NCBI GenBank assembly: GCA_029237695.1
Contig: CM055280.1
Coordinates: forward strand, 32,646,616-32,710,615
DNA length: 64,000 nucleotides
Direction: 5' to 3'
Origin: Conchocele bisecta
Lineage: Eukaryota > Mollusca > Bivalvia > Lucinida > Thyasiridae
The notes below the pieces were generated by a model. The model did not search any database, was not told the origin of the DNA, and saw only the letters and a list, made by a program, of their open reading frames with translations. Position numbers and translations under genes: made by a program. Position 1 is the stretch's first letter. Every line of letters begins with the position of its first letter. Below, in pieces: positions 1 to 12,960 of the stretch.

Positions 1-346
1 TCGTGGTTTATGCATGTGTGCAGCTTTATGAAAAGTTTATTCGAGTTATTCACCGGACAAGATATAAACGTGCACAAAAAACAACAAAGGGAGATAACTT
101 GAAAGTTATTGAAGCAATATGTGTCATTATCACGCACAACGCACCCTTGAGTCGTGGACTATGCATATTTGAAGTTTCAGGAACATATTCGAACGGTTGT
201 TCGAGTTATGCTCTGGACAAGACATCAAGAAAGCCAATACGTACCCGAGATCCAGGTAAATCGGGATTCTGCTCAGTCTTTGTGTTAGTAGTTCAACCTT
301 CATGTTCCAGTAACAGGTGGATACAGTACATATCCAATACAATATT
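1..346. other. intergenic or intronic DNA, no gene seen
   Basis: AT-rich host DNA. Open frames on both strands overlap here, but none has a recognisable domain or convincing splice signals. Confidence 0.5.
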
Positions 347-800
347 TACAAAACTGTCCTTACATTCATAATGGAAACACCCATTCAACGCATTTATATC
401 CCAGTACATTACATTAACCCCACGTGACGTCGTGCGACGTTGTTGATCGATAAAGTTTGTTTGACGCCATTAAAATACATGACGTTCATCGTCGTTGTCA
501 ATGACGTCACGGTATTGGCAGGCTACATTGATGTTCCAGAAATTGCGACACAATGATGTAAACAATATTATTCTTAATTTTAGCGCCATATTTGCTTATT
601 TACATTTTTGAATCTATCAGAAAATGCAGTGTCAATATAAGTAATAAAACCATGGGCTGTTGCGTTTACTGTGGTGTTACACTACATTTGGTCTGTTTAC
701 AGTTTGCAAGGAGTCCTTCGGACTCCACGCACTTTAAACGTATTGTATTGTAACCCCAGTAAGCGCAACAGTACACAGTGTTATTCCTTAAATAAACGCA
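347..800 (+). repeat. dispersed repeat R1, copy A
   Basis: The segment is closely similar, in the same orientation, to 57680-58086: both carry a GGAAACRCCCA start, CCCAGTACATTACATTA, several ACGTCA/GACGTC sites and a TTTGGTCT...CTCCACG...ACTTTAAA stretch. No protein is encoded across both copies. The similarity makes it a repeat family rather than a gene. The ACGTCA sites resemble CREB/ATF-type sites, but that is only a motif observation. Confidence 0.75.
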
Positions 801-2772
801 ACAATATTGTAACAAAAGGAAAAACTTATGAATCGTCAATGAATATGATCAAACTACGTTCAATATTGCCATTAGATACAGCATCGCCTGGTGGATTATA
901 TCTACATGTAGCTTAGATGTGTTTTTTATAGTAACTGTATCCTTATAGCTGAGAACCGGCCATTATAAAATATGGTCACAATCATAACTTCCCATTGTGT
1001 CCTCGCGTTTGTGAATAAAACGGCAATAAAAGGATAATCCAGGTCAACGTATGTATATTCACATGTTTATTATTGGTCTGTGTAAGTTTCGAAGTATTAA
1101 ACAACTCGCTCATCACTAAATACCAGAACAGAATGGCTGTTATTTTGACCATATTTTATATAATGGCCGAGTCTCGACTACATGTATACAGATGCAGATA
1201 AGTGTCGTATAAAAGACAGATGAAAATATTAAAAGACATCCGTATAGCTGAGATTATCCAAGCTAGATATGTTACTTGATTGCCAATTCGACTGTGCCAT
1301 GTTACAAGTCAATTCATATTCATTTGTTCTCGTTATGATATTTAAACACGCTCTCGGTATGTTTGAATATCATAACTCGTAATCAATGTAACTTATTGTC
1401 TGTTCCACGAAATGCTGCCCAAGATTTATTGCTATAAAAACACTCCAAACTGCTTATTTTTTTTATATAAAACAATGTAAAACTATTTTTTAGAAATGAG
1501 CCTACTTTTTATTTCAAGAAAATCCGTCTGATAACAAAGTTATTTCGAATAAACAGTCATGGATGTGCTTTTGCCTTATACATTAATTTCACCGAATTTT
1601 AGTTGTTGACAATAAAACAAGACACTGCTATGCAATAATCACTCCCGGTCAACAACAACAACAACTATTTTTGCGAACTGAACACAAATTCTTAATAAAT
1701 TTGTTTATTAACATCATTTTCAGGCATATAATTTAAACAAGTTGCATTAAAATATATCAATTAATCATTTAATCTTCATATATTTAGCGAATATCATTCA
1801 TCCATAAGGTTCCAAGTCGATCTGATACTATTGCTAATACGTCCTAATGTATTGTAAATTGTGAATGCTAACGAACTTGATTCGATTAAACTCGTGACCT
1901 TCACCAACCAATCAGCATTTAGTAAACCAAGTTGTCCGCCGGAAATTCGTCCGGCAAAGAAACTGGCTCACAGGAAGTGACTATATACTTCCGCCGGAAA
2001 TGACGTTTATATGGTGTTCCCAAGTCATACCATTAGAGAATGTAGATTTACACCGGTGTCGATGTGCGAGGATATGTGCAATTAATTTTGCGTGGTAGGA
2101 ACAGCGTGCCAACCTCAGCTTGGCGTTGTCAATAGATACGAAAGCTGTAGCAGATGATGATGACATCATGTTGTATTTTGACCAAATTCTCGGCATTTTC
2201 TTCTGTAATTCTTGTACGAACACCGAGAAATGGAGGCTTGATTACTTTATTTTTCAACCTGGCAAGATTTGCTCTCATAAATACAAGGTTAGTGTCTTGT
2301 TTTTAATGATGAAATCCAGCAAGCAGTTCGATGCTATAAAAATGTTGAAAATCTGATCGCACGTGACATTTTAACATTGCAACCCTGCATTCAATTCTTG
2401 ATTTATGGCTATTACTTCATTATAGGACCGAATTTAAAAAAAATAAAAAGATGGCTCATTGCTAAATTTTGCTGAAAAATGATTTTATGCCAAAAATAAG
2501 AGTTTTAGGGTGTTTAAATAGGTGTAAATGTTGGGCAGGTTAACGTGAAACAGACAGTAGTCATATTCAGTGTATATAGAAAATATTTAGAGCAAAAGTT
2601 TGTATAAGCAGATAAGTGTACAACACAATGGGCGAAGTAGGTATTTAATGCTGTCAACACTCAAATTCATATGTCATTTCATAACTGTTCTAAATCAGGG
2701 AGTACTAACTTTGAAGTACGTCTTATCTTTCCCTCAGGTTCCACAATAATTATTATACATAGTTGCTACACA
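801..2772. other. non-coding host DNA
   Basis: AT-rich sequence without a supported gene. The 78-80 residue frames near 2000-2350 overlap on opposite strands and show no domain. Confidence 0.5.
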
Positions 2773-2987
2773 GCCAGCCGCCTTCGTTAACCTTGCCCAT
2801 ATTATCAACGTTACTGAACATATATTTGCAATGCCAACATGTAATCAAGCAATTCGACTGTCTGAGCCTGAGCTGTAGAACAGCTCAGGCTCAGTAAATC
2901 AAACTGCCTGATTCAAGCACACTAATCAAGCAGTTTGAAGTTCGTTTTAATTGAATTGAAATTATTGGGAAGATTAGCGCAGGCGGT
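2773..2987. repeat. MITE family M1 copy
   Basis: A ~215 bp short inverted-repeat element. Its ends read as variants of CGCCTGCGCTAATCTTGCC, here seen as GTTAACCTTGCCCATAT on the left and GGGAAGATTAGCGCAGGCGG on the right. The middle contains a strong hairpin around GAGCCTGAGCTGTAG. Related copies lie at 15868, 34238, 47291, 52108, 54529 and 55741. Confidence 0.75.
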
Positions 2988-3530
2988 AATGTATGATTGG
3001 TTTGAGCTATACTTACTTGCTATGGTTGTGGTGACAGTGTCGCTCTCTGGGTCACCTATGGTATATGTGTACAGTGTTGTTCCTATAACAACAATAAATG
3101 GCATAAATAATAATAATAATAAGAAGAAGAATTATTATAAATAAATAAATAAATAATATAGAGGATATTGAATGAGCTGCCGAGTCAAGGTAATGGGTTT
3201 AATATACATAATATAAAATTAACACAGATGTTAGATTTAAAATATTGCATAAGTATATCATCATACATTGAATGTGTATGCGATAACGTTGTTTACGTGT
3301 TTTATGTGGCTCTCTCGGTTACCTACTGCACTATTGTAACATGAATTGCAGTGATTTTTTATGAATATTGAATACACTATTGTCTAATGAGCTAATGCAC
3401 TACATTGTTACAGTGCGAAAGTCCGGTTCATGCGTATTTACTACACTATCGTAGTATAAATTGGTAGCCATTTTGAATTTTGGGCTGTAAATAAGTTCCA
3501 GACATATTTGAAAAATGTATAGCTAGCGAT
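2988..3530. other. non-coding host DNA with (AAT/AAG)n microsatellite
   Basis: Contains a simple AAT/AAG/AAAT microsatellite at about 3104-3160. No gene is seen. If the host gene ends at 3531, this is its downstream flank. Confidence 0.5.
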
Positions 3531-3750
3531 CTATTGTTTTTTCTGAAGTGCTTCAGGTTGACAAATCAACAATACAAAAAGTAGGAATGGTATGCATGGC
3601 ATTGGACTGTATTGCAAATTGCACAAACCTAATGTCGTGGCGTCTGCGATGTTCAGGCAGTTGGGGGTCGCACTAAAGATCGGCATTCCGTTCACAGTCA
3701 CGGCTAAGGTCAGGATACCGCTATCAGTATCAGGTGTCACTTCAGTGGCA
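3531..3750 (-). CDS. host gene, exon 3 (cadherin-like secreted or surface protein), possibly terminal
   Basis: On the minus strand a polypyrimidine tract and AG acceptor (TTTCTTCCAG) precede an exon starting at 3750. It enters with one base completing a codon left with two bases by exon 2, so the phases agree. The peptide ATEVTPDTDSGILTLAVTV continues the beta-strand-rich, Thr/Ser/Val-rich pattern of exon 2. The frame stays open to a stop at 3531 and ends with a hydrophobic stretch (IPFLLFVLLIC), which could be a membrane or lipid-anchor signal if this is the last exon. Alternatively a GT near 3625 ends the exon earlier and further exons lie outside. Cadherin-like assignment is inference from the TYTVTVTA-type strand pattern, without calcium-binding motifs in full view. 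Confidence 0.5.
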
Positions 3751-4433
3751 CTGGAAGAAATAATGTCACCGTGTGTAATAGACGTCGTGTTTAGGCCCAT
3801 AATTATATCCCATCAAGGACTGCTGCAACTATTTGCTCCATGTTATAAAGTTGTTTCGTTCTTAACTCAGAACTGTGTTCAGCTTTGACTGATTGTAATG
3901 TATGTTTTGTATGTTACAAATTAAACTGTTTTTTTTTTCGTACAGAAGGGCGCAGATAAATGGTTTATAGCCGTATTCAATACAGCCCAACAACTCAAGC
4001 CAATAAAGATACCATATTAACTGTAGCGTCTGAGTTATTTCAATAAAACATAGTGATACGTAGATGAGATCAAATGAACTTCCAGTCAATACCTGGCGAG
4101 ACTTATGGAAATAATGAATGATGTACAGTTTATGCACCGAGTCCCTGACACTAAGTATCGCCATTAAAAAGGCAATTTGGAACTTATTTTCGCTTCGTTC
4201 ATCTGTCATGATATCATTAGCGCATACTATGAACATGATGAATACATATTGATGGCTATGCGTTCAAATTGGCTCCATATACATCGTATTAATACACAAT
4301 GTGATCATGTCACATTTATGAAATGTGCCAACATGCGGGTTTCGTGTGTTTTCGATGATATCCCGAAAGTAGTTCTCAGGACAGTTACCAGTTCATGTTC
4401 AGTAATATATTTATACGACTGGTCTATACTCAC
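3751..4433 (-). other. intron 2 of the host gene
   Basis: Lies between a GTGAGT donor (4433-4428) and a TTCCAG acceptor (3751-3752) on the minus strand. The overlapping open frames inside have no support. Confidence 0.5.
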
Positions 4434-4749
4434 GTGACCGTCACTGTGTACGTGCTGGTGGCCGACTGGGAGATCGAGACCCCGGCTTTTACTTTGATAA
4501 CGCCTGGAGCGCCTGTGATCTCAAACGTAGTTTGGCTAGCCGTGTCAATGTCGTATGTAAGGGTCTTGACTGAGGTCGCCATCACCGTCAATAGGGTGCC
4601 ATCCGCGTTTACTAGTCCGTCCCTCAACGTGACGCCGGCGGTACCGGTGGCTGAACCAGCTCCTACTTCGGTACTGTCAAGGGCTGTAGATACGTCGGCG
4701 ACGGCGTCTGAGCCAGCTGTAACACTCGCCCAAATTGTAACTTGCGCAT
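4434..4749 (-). CDS. host gene, exon 2 (cadherin-like extracellular segment)
   Basis: A 316 nt exon bounded by a TATTTCCAG acceptor and a GTGAGT donor on the minus strand. It starts with two bases completing a codon and ends with two bases over, matching exon 1 and exon 3. Codon use is more GC-rich than the flanks. The ~105-residue peptide begins DAQVTIWASVTAG and ends GVIKVKAGVSIS...STYTVTVT, the strand spacing typical of cadherin-type repeats (ITGAPGVIKVKAG resembles the 'TGxIxxxxxLD' strand). Joined to exon 1 it would begin just after a predicted signal-peptidase site. Extracellular location is inferred. Confidence 0.6.
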
Positions 4750-5597
4750 CTGGAAATACAATGTATGTTCGTCTCAGCTTCTCACCCAATGAAGGCACAC
4801 TATTTTTAATATTTCTGTTGTCCGCATGTCATGTGTTTATCATGATGTGGTGCGTTAGTTTATTTTGAATGTGGGTTAATGTGTCTCTTTTAAACATCTT
4901 ATTTGAATGTTCTATGTTCACTGCCATTCATCAGACATTGTTACCGTGTACCTTATGGTCATATTCCGTCGTCAATCACACATTAGCGATCCAATGTATA
5001 TCGGCAAATTACTTAATTTCAAAAATGTTTTCTGTTACATAGTCTCGTCATTGAGACAAGTGTGGACAATTTACCAACAACATGATACCCCATTGCATGT
5101 ACTACTGTATGTACTCTGAGGACCTGCGACAGACACTATGGCGAAAAATAATTCGATAATGCGGAATGCAGGAATGCATGTATTCAATCGGTTTACCTCA
5201 TGCAAATTGAACGACAAATGTATGCGTTGTGTAGCGTTCCGGACATGTTACATACATGTATCACATCAGGTGAATGTAAATCGCTGTCATTCACTGGTAC
5301 CTTCAAAGTGTAAAGTTAATGTTTTGAATCCCGTCCTTCACACTTCTGAACAGGTAGATATATGGACATATGCGATTGTACCATGTATGTTATAGGCTTG
5401 GATTTGTATTAACGGTTGTGAGTCGACGAGCTACCTCACTGGCTGAGTGTTGACCAGAGTGGACCATGATCTAGTAGCACATATGTGTTGTGGGATATTG
5501 ATACACTATACTTGTGTTGGTATCAGGCCTTACACTTGGCAAAGTTTCCACATGATGCGTCATAGACACTGATGTATGCACTTGCGATTGCGGTATA
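4750..5597 (-). other. start of large intron 1 of the host gene; no gene seen
   Basis: Lies upstream of exon 2 on the minus strand. Short frames at 4907-5395 have no domain or splice support. Confidence 0.4.
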
Positions 5598-5603
5598 CTT
5601 GCC

Positions 5604-6916
5604 TTTGGGGTGCCGTTTTTTACTTTAATAGCACTTCGTGATATCATCACTTCAAACACATGATATCACCTATTCGAATGGATTATATCACCTATTTGAA
5701 GTGATGATATCACCTATTCGAATGGGTGATATCACCTGTTCGACACCGAAATGGTGACATCATGCATCATGCATTCGAACTGGTGATATCATCACTTCAA
5801 ATGGATGATATCACCTATTCGAATGGATGAAATCACCTATTTGATTTGAAGTGATGATATCATCAATTCGAATGCATGATATCATCACTTTAAATACATG
5901 TTATCGCATATTCGAATGGATGATATCACCTATGTGATTTGAAGAGATGATATCATGCATTTGAAGTGATTATATAACCCATTCGAATACATGATATCAT
6001 CCATTCAGCACAAACTGGTGATATCACCAATTCGAATGCGTGATATCATGTATTCAGGACGAATAGGTGATATCATCCTTTCGAATAGATGATAACACCC
6101 ATTCGTTTAAATGATAAAAGAGAAAATGATTACTCCCTGTTTAGAGTAGTCTCGCAGAAACAGGACTTCCAGTCAAGGACAATCTAAGCACGCGACTTTA
6201 CTGCGGGATTATTATTGTTTTGTTCATAATTTAATATTTTATTGTAGAATAATTTGATAATACAATTATAATATTAACACGTTTGCATGCTTACTATTTG
6301 TGTTAGTATATACAATTTAGCAAGTGTTTTTAACGTTATGATTATTTTCTCTTTTTTTCGAAGGGAATAATCCTTCATTTTGAAACATAATGTTTCTTCC
6401 GAAAGGATGATATCACCTATTCGAAAGGATGATATCACCTATTCGTTCTGAATACATAATATCACGCATTCGACTTGGTGATATCACCAGTTTGTGCTGA
6501 ATGGATGATATCACCTATTCAAATGGGTGATATCACCTATTCAAATGCATGATATCATCACTTCAAATCAAATAGGTGATATCATCCATTGGAATAGGTG
6601 ATATCATCCATTCGAATGGATGATATCATGTATTTAAAGTGATGATATCACCTATTCGAATGGATGATATCATCACTTCAACCCAAATAGGTGATATCAC
6701 CCATTCAAATAGGTGATGTCATCCATTGGAATAGGTGATATCATGTATTTGAAATGATGATGATCATTAATTTGAATGCATGATATCATCTCTTCAAATC
6801 AAATAGGTGATATCATCCATTCGAATAGGTGATATAATCCATTTGAATAGGTGATATCATCCATTTCAAGTGATGATATCACAAAGTGCTAATAAAGTCA
6901 AAAACGGCGCCCCATA
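5604..6916. mobile_element. non-autonomous TIR transposon with minisatellite arms (element T1)
   Basis: The left end TTTGGGGTGCCG and the inverse of the right end TATGGGGCGCCG start matching terminal repeats that run through GTTTTT-ACTTTA-TAGCACTT-GTGATATCATCA. Identical CTTGCC hexamers (5598-5603 and 6917-6922) look like a target duplication. Inside each terminus is a degenerate ~22 bp tandem array around TGATATCACCTATTCGAATG (about 5640-6110) and its inverted counterpart (about 6405-6890). The arms enclose a ~290 bp AT-rich core. No transposase is encoded. The 1,313 bp length and TATGGGGCGCC terminus match element T2 at 11629-12960, so the two belong to one family. Confidence 0.75.
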
Positions 6917-6922
6917 CTTGCC

Positions 6923-7389
6923 AGCCTCCGATAATGAGGGACATTATGTGCACCTGCTCGGATTTCACCAGTTCAGCCGATTTTATTGATTGTGCCTGAC
7001 CTGTAGTCTCGTTCAGTCGGCTGGGCTGTCTGGCCTCTGGGTTAGGGTAAGAATTGGTGCATTTAGTGTCCTGTATATCGCCGACTCAGGGCATGAATGA
7101 CGCAGTGGCGAGTGGAATACTTCTTAATGGTGCGAGTTTGTACCGGTATAAATGTGAAGTATTATAGTTAGTTGTACATATTACTTTCAAATTATCGTGC
7201 ATGTATTGGTTTCTGTGAGAAGAATACTGAGGTCGTGATTAGGAATACCTTTCACTATGCCCGTCTTCTTCTATCACCGACCATGTCACACATATTTATG
7301 TATTAGACATGAATCTTGTTCCGTTTGTAACAGTTCTGCCATGCTATCCTTCAAGGAGGAAATGAAGAATACTACTACCAATCACAATC
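6923..7389. other. non-coding host DNA
   Basis: Unique-looking DNA between element T1 and the 39 bp minisatellite. Nothing recognisable is seen. Confidence 0.5.
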
Positions 7390-9470
7390 GCTGTATGCCA
7401 CCCACAACAGATGCCTAATTACATACCGCTGGTGTGTCACCCGCGGCAGATGCCCAATCACACACCGATGATATGTCTCCAGCGGCAGATGCCCAATCAC
7501 ACACCGCTGGTATGTCACCCGCGGCAGATGCCCAATCATACACCGCTGGTATGTCACCCGATGTCACCCGCGACAGATGCCCAATCACACACCGCTGGTA
7601 TGTCACCAGCTGCAGATGCACAATCACACACCACTGGTATGTCACCAGCGACAGATGCCCAATCACACACAGCTTGCATGTCACCCGCGGCAGATGCCCA
7701 ATCACACACCGCTGGAAAGTCAGATGCCGAATCACACACCGCTGGTATTTCACCAGCGACAGATGCCCAATCACACTCCGCTGGTATGTCACCCGCGACA
7801 GATGCCCAATCACACACCGCTGGTATTTCACCCGTGACAGATGCCCAATCACACACCGCTGGTATTTCACCCGTGACAGATGCCCAATCACACACCGCTG
7901 GTATGTCACCCGCCGCAAATGCCCAATCAAACACCGCTGGCATACCACCCGCGACAGATGCCCAATCACACACCGCTGGTATGTCACCCGCGGCAGATGC
8001 CCAATCACACACCGCTGGTATGTCACCAGCGGCAGATGCCCAATCACACACCGCTGGTATGTCACCCGCGGCAGATGCCCAATCACACACCGCAGGTATG
8101 TCACCAGCGGCAGATGCCCAATCACACACCGCTGGTATGTCACCCGCAGCAGGTGCCCAATCACACCCCGCTGGTATGCCGCCTCGGCGGATGCCCAATC
8201 ACACACCGCTGGTATGTCACCCGCGGCAGATGCCCAATCACACACCTCTGGTATGTCACCCGATGTCACCCGCGACAGATGCCCAATCACACACTACTGG
8301 TATGTCACCCGCGGCAGATACCCAATCACACACCGCTGGTATGTCACCCGCGACAGATGTCCAATCACACACCACTGGTATGTCACCCACAGCAGATGCC
8401 CAATCACACACCACTGGTATGTCACCCGCGACAGATGCCCAGCGTCAGATGCCCAATCACACACCGCTGGTACGTCACCCTCGGCAGATGCCCAATCACA
8501 CACCGCTGGTATGTCACCCGCGGCGGATGCCAAATCACACACCGCTGGTATGTCACCAGCGGCAGATGCCAAATCACACACCGCTGGTATGTCACACGCG
8601 TCAGAAGCCCAATCACACACCGCTGGTATGTCACCCGCGGCAGGTGCCCAATCACACACCGCTGGTATGCTCACACACCGCTGGTATGCCACATCGGCAG
8701 ATGCCCAATCACACACGGCTGGTATGTCACCAGCTGCAGATGCCCAATCACACACCGCTGGTATGCCACCGCGACAGATGCCCAATCACATACCGCTGGT
8801 GTGTCACCAGCGGCAGATGCCCAATAACACACCGCTGGTATGTCAGATGCCGAATCACACACCGCTGGTATTTCACCAGCGACAGATGCACAATCACACT
8901 CCGATGGTATGTCACCCGCGACAGATGCCCAATCACACACCGCTGGTATGTCATCTGTGACAGATGCCCAATCACACACCGCTGGTATGTCACCCGCGAC
9001 AGATGCCCAGCGACAGATGCCCAATCACACACCGCTGGTACGTCACCCGCGGCAGATGCCCAATCACAAACCGCTGGTATGTCACCCGCGGCAGATGCCT
9101 AATCACACACCGCTGGTATGTCACCAGCGGCAGATGCCAAATCACACACCGCTGGTATGTCACCCGCGACAGATGCCCAATCAGACGCCGCTGGTATGTC
9201 ACCCGCGGCAGGTGCCCAATCACACACCGCTGGTATGCTCACACACCGCTGGTATGCCACCTCGGCAGATGCCCAATCACACATGGCTGGTATGTCACCA
9301 GCTGCAGATGCCCAATTACACACCGCTGGTATGTCACCAGCGGCAGATGCCCAATCACACTCCGTTGGTATGTCACCCGCGACAGATGCCCAATGACACA
9401 CCGCTGGTATGTCACCCGTGACAGATGCCCAATCACACACCGCTGGTATGTCACCCGCGGCAAATGCTGG
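7390..9470. repeat. 39 bp minisatellite with 568 bp higher-order period
   Basis: About 50 tandem copies of a 39 bp unit (ACCGCTGGTATGTCACCCGC then GGCAGATGCCCAATCACAC). Variant units recur at a spacing of 568 bp: the irregular CAGCGTCAGATGCCC / CAGCGACAGATGCCC junctions at 8441 and 9009, and TGCTCACACACCGCTGG at 8668 and 9236. Because 39 is a multiple of three and the unit lacks stops in most frames, very long frames appear on both strands. They switch repeat frame at a 10 bp duplication near 7560, so they are not evidence of a protein. Confidence 0.9.
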
Positions 9471-11623
9471 TGGATAGTTCAGCAGGTTTATTTGTGTCTC
9501 TCGAGAATGTTCACTCCCTCCATCCACTCCATCTCCCCCTTGTGGAACTATGTGAATTGGTGTTTTTCACACACTATGCGCTATGCGACGTTTGGTCATG
9601 TTTGTTTTAGGCGGGGATATATGCCCCACTTTAAACACTGGTGTGCATTGTATGTATTGTCTTATGTACATTTAGATACAAGTATTGAAAACATTGTCAA
9701 TCGTTGGTGCAAATTATGCTTTTATTATTATGCAAATAGTCAATCGTTGGTGCAAATTATGCTTGTATTATTATGCAATATGATTCATCAGACATGTGTC
9801 TACATTAATGCTACACATTACGCAAACATTGTATTAGCGAGCGTACATCACTAGACCCCCGTTACCTACATAAACAGGGGGTCTAGCGAGGTACCCGCGC
9901 AATAGGTAATGCGGTCAAATAGGCCACGATGCAGTGACTATTTTCGATCAATAAAGTATGTTGTAAGCGATTGCAATGTGTATTTTCAATATTTGTTATT
10001 ATAAAAATGTATCATATCGGTACTCCTTTAAGTAATATTTGTATATTTTAAATGTGTTGATGTTCCCATGAAGCGTATGAATATAAGTATTAACTGATCC
10101 AGCTTATTTTGAGTCAAATCACACAGCCTTAAAACAGTGCTGGAGTATAAACGCTATTATAGTATATTATTCATAAGTATATCGCTATTAAACATTAATT
10201 ACAATATGTATGCATATTATTCAAACAATAGATGCTATCGCTGTTTCGCTATATGCGATATTTATAACAGAACATTTTTTTTATTCGTCCGCGTACGGAT
10301 TTCTGTCACACAAAGCGCCATTTTCAGTTCATATTTTGACTTATGCATATAAACCGGAACAAATTTAAACAACGTTCGATTCCGTCCGATTCAAATATCT
10401 CTGCAGAATGTTCAGACTAACTACATTGGTAATGCTGCTAAATAAGTGTTAACTGTCGGAACAAGGTCATCATTAAAAGCAAGAAACCACAGTCGTATTG
10501 ATGAACAATAAGATTTTCCCGAGACCTCATTGGGGCCGCCATTAATCCAGTGTAAACAATAAACCACGTGATCCCATTCCCTGAGTAGGCCCGCTTCGTG
10601 AGACGGTGTGCTATTCATGATAATATGTACCCCAACATCTAATTATAAATACACGTGTGGCTTTGTGTGGAACAACTCGATAACTCGTAGCAGTGTGAAG
10701 AGTTGTTGATCTGATGGCATCTCACAGCTGTAACTGTTGACCCGTATGCAATGTTTTGACATTGACGCGTGGTTTTGATGTGTGCCCATACCTCGGTGTC
10801 AGAGACAATACACTCTCGAGTATACTCAGATATATTAGACGGCTCGTTATTTAAACAAATCGGAGGCCGGAATGTTAAAAGCGTGAGACATATTTTAAGT
10901 TGTTTAATACACGCCGATATTGTAGAAAATCAGTAATATTTTACGCAAAATGGTGTTGAAAAGTTGACAAAAATTCTATCACCGTATTTAGTTTTGCCGA
11001 CATTGTTTTGACAATCAGTACTATTTTCCGTAAATGGTGTTGAAAATTGACACAATGTATATCGCCGGATTTCACCGGTATTAGTTTAGAAAATCACCAA
11101 TATTTTCGGTAAATGTGTTGACAAAAAATTCAGCGCTCACGCGGAATTCAAATCAAATAAAAAATACTAATTTAATAAATAGACGCCGAAGGCTACTGTG
11201 TTTGCGGCCAGTGAATTATGGTCGTGATAGTCACAGGCGCAGTTTGAACAGTGTGTTATTATCAGATGGAGGACATTAATTATTTAAAATTCATAAAAAA
11301 TCATAAAAAAAAAGTTTGCTGTACGAAAAGTTAGCTTATTCTAAAAGAGCCAAAATGTAATGCAATATTAATTGTGACAGCCAAATCAATATATTTTGGG
11401 ACAGTAAATAATTATTAAAATCACAAAATTAATGGAAACCAAATATTTTCCAACTCGATGTTTGAAACCCCGACCCTTTCGGGAATCAGTAATTCAATCA
11501 TAAAAATCTGCGAACTTAACCTCACGACTATCGTACCATTTACGGTGATTACATTTGTACATAAGTACTATCAGTATTACGCAAACATTTTAACGTAATA
11601 ATTATTAAATTAATTGCAACCCG
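9471..11623. other. non-coding host DNA with small repeats
   Basis: No gene seen. It contains a direct duplication of a 39 bp unit around ATCGTTGGTGCAAATTATGC (9697-9780), a hairpin at about 9852-9892 whose arms read CTAGACCCCC and GGGGGTCTAG, and three imperfect ~85 bp copies built on GTAAATGGTGTTGAAAA (about 10920-11135). Confidence 0.5.
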
Positions 11624-11628
11624 TCTAT

Positions 11629-12960
11629 TATGGGGCGCCAAGTGGGACATGGCTCAATTTTGTCAACAAAATTCATTTTTGTGCCACAAAATTCAATTCT
11701 GTGTCACAAAAGTCACAAAATTCAATTCTGTGCCACAGAATTCAATTCTGTGTCACAAAATTCAATTCTGTCAATTCTGCACACGCATGTAAGAAGGACT
11801 ACCATTGGTCAGAAACTGCACTGGAGAAATCGGTCACGGTCGCCGATCTACACATTCAATGTCGATGATTTATTTCTCATTCTGCCGATGATTCATTTCT
11901 CATTCTGCCATTTTGCTTCAACTATCTCCAAACAGTCAAACGTTGACAAACCCATTCGTATTTAAACTCATTTGCGTTATAATTGTACACATAATTCATG
12001 TACATGTAGATCTCCCGCGAGTACTGACGTCATTTAGTGTGTATCGCAAGGTACATTTGCCCCAGTTAAATCAATAATACACGCGCTGTGGCCTGTGTTC
12101 TGACTGCTGTCTGTGTTTATAAACAGAATGTGTGTATTGGGCCATTTGAGGAAACCATTTGTAGTATTTGTGTAGATACCATGGATACATGTACTAAGAT
12201 GGTGTATACTGTAAATAATGCATGTAGACACATAGTTGCTAACACGTAACTTCGCAACTAGTAGACACAGATCCAATACCATTTGTTTCACAAGGTTAGA
12301 TCTACTGTTAGAATACGACGTCATCTAATGTCATTTTCGAGCATAAAACGTTACCTGATAAATAGAATACCAGGCTAGTGTATTTTAATATCAAGTTTAT
12401 CAGGCTCGGCTCGGAAACGGTAGGAATTCTTCGGCAAGCCTCGGAATTCCTACGCGTTTCCTAGCCTTGCCTGATAAACTTGATATCAAAATACACTAGC
12501 CTGGTATTCTCTATATATGGGCATGCTCTCAGGTCTAGCTATGTCCCGGCTACTTTATGTTTGACTGTTTACATAATTGAGGGAAAATTCTGAATATTTT
12601 TCTTATTTCTCCTTCAAAGTATATATGCTTATATGGTGACCACTCATTTGTAATCATAATATAACCAAAATAACTGTCCATAAAGAAGTATAATATTGAT
12701 ATATTGGGTTATATTTTCGCATTGAAATATTTAGACTTAGAGATGACATACGCAACTAATTTTTGTGGACAAAAATGAATTCTGTCTTCACAAAATTGAA
12801 TTTTGTGACACAGAATTCAATTTTGTGACACAGAATTCAATTTTGTGACACAGAATTGACAGAATTGAATTTTGTGACACAGAATTGAATTTTGTGATTT
12901 TTAGTGTTACAAAACTCAATTTTGTACACATAATTAACCTGTCCTGCATGGCGCCCCGTA
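11629..12960. mobile_element. non-autonomous TIR transposon with minisatellite arms (element T2)
   Basis: The termini are TATGGGGCGCCA on the left and TACGGGGCGCCA as the inverse of the right end, flanked by TCTAT on both sides (11624-11628 and 12961-12965). Subterminal arms at about 11650-11790 and 12765-12930 are inverted copies of a ~22 bp tandem unit (TGTGACACAGAATTCAATTT). The core holds a ~145 bp near-perfect palindrome at 12366-12510. No transposase is encoded. Terminus, length (1,332 bp) and layout match T1 although the tandem units differ completely in sequence. Confidence 0.75.
12366..12510. repeat. large palindrome inside element T2
   Basis: The arm starting ACCAGGCTAGTGTATTTT is repeated inverted after a short GC-rich centre (GGAATTCCTACGCG), giving ~65 bp arms able to form a cruciform. 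It may be a second fold-back element nested in T2. Confidence 0.8.

Noticed and set aside
3862..4236. 124-residue minus-strand frame between the host exons
   Set aside because: It lies within the inferred intron, has no domain and ordinary AT-rich composition.
7411..9102. 563-codon open frame and its overlapping long frames
   Set aside because: It is a 39 bp minisatellite, open on both strands and in several frames. It passes through a 10 bp duplication that changes repeat frame, so there is no constrained protein.
7390..9470. CRISPR-like array
   Set aside because: Units are contiguous with no unique spacers, in eukaryotic DNA with no cas genes.
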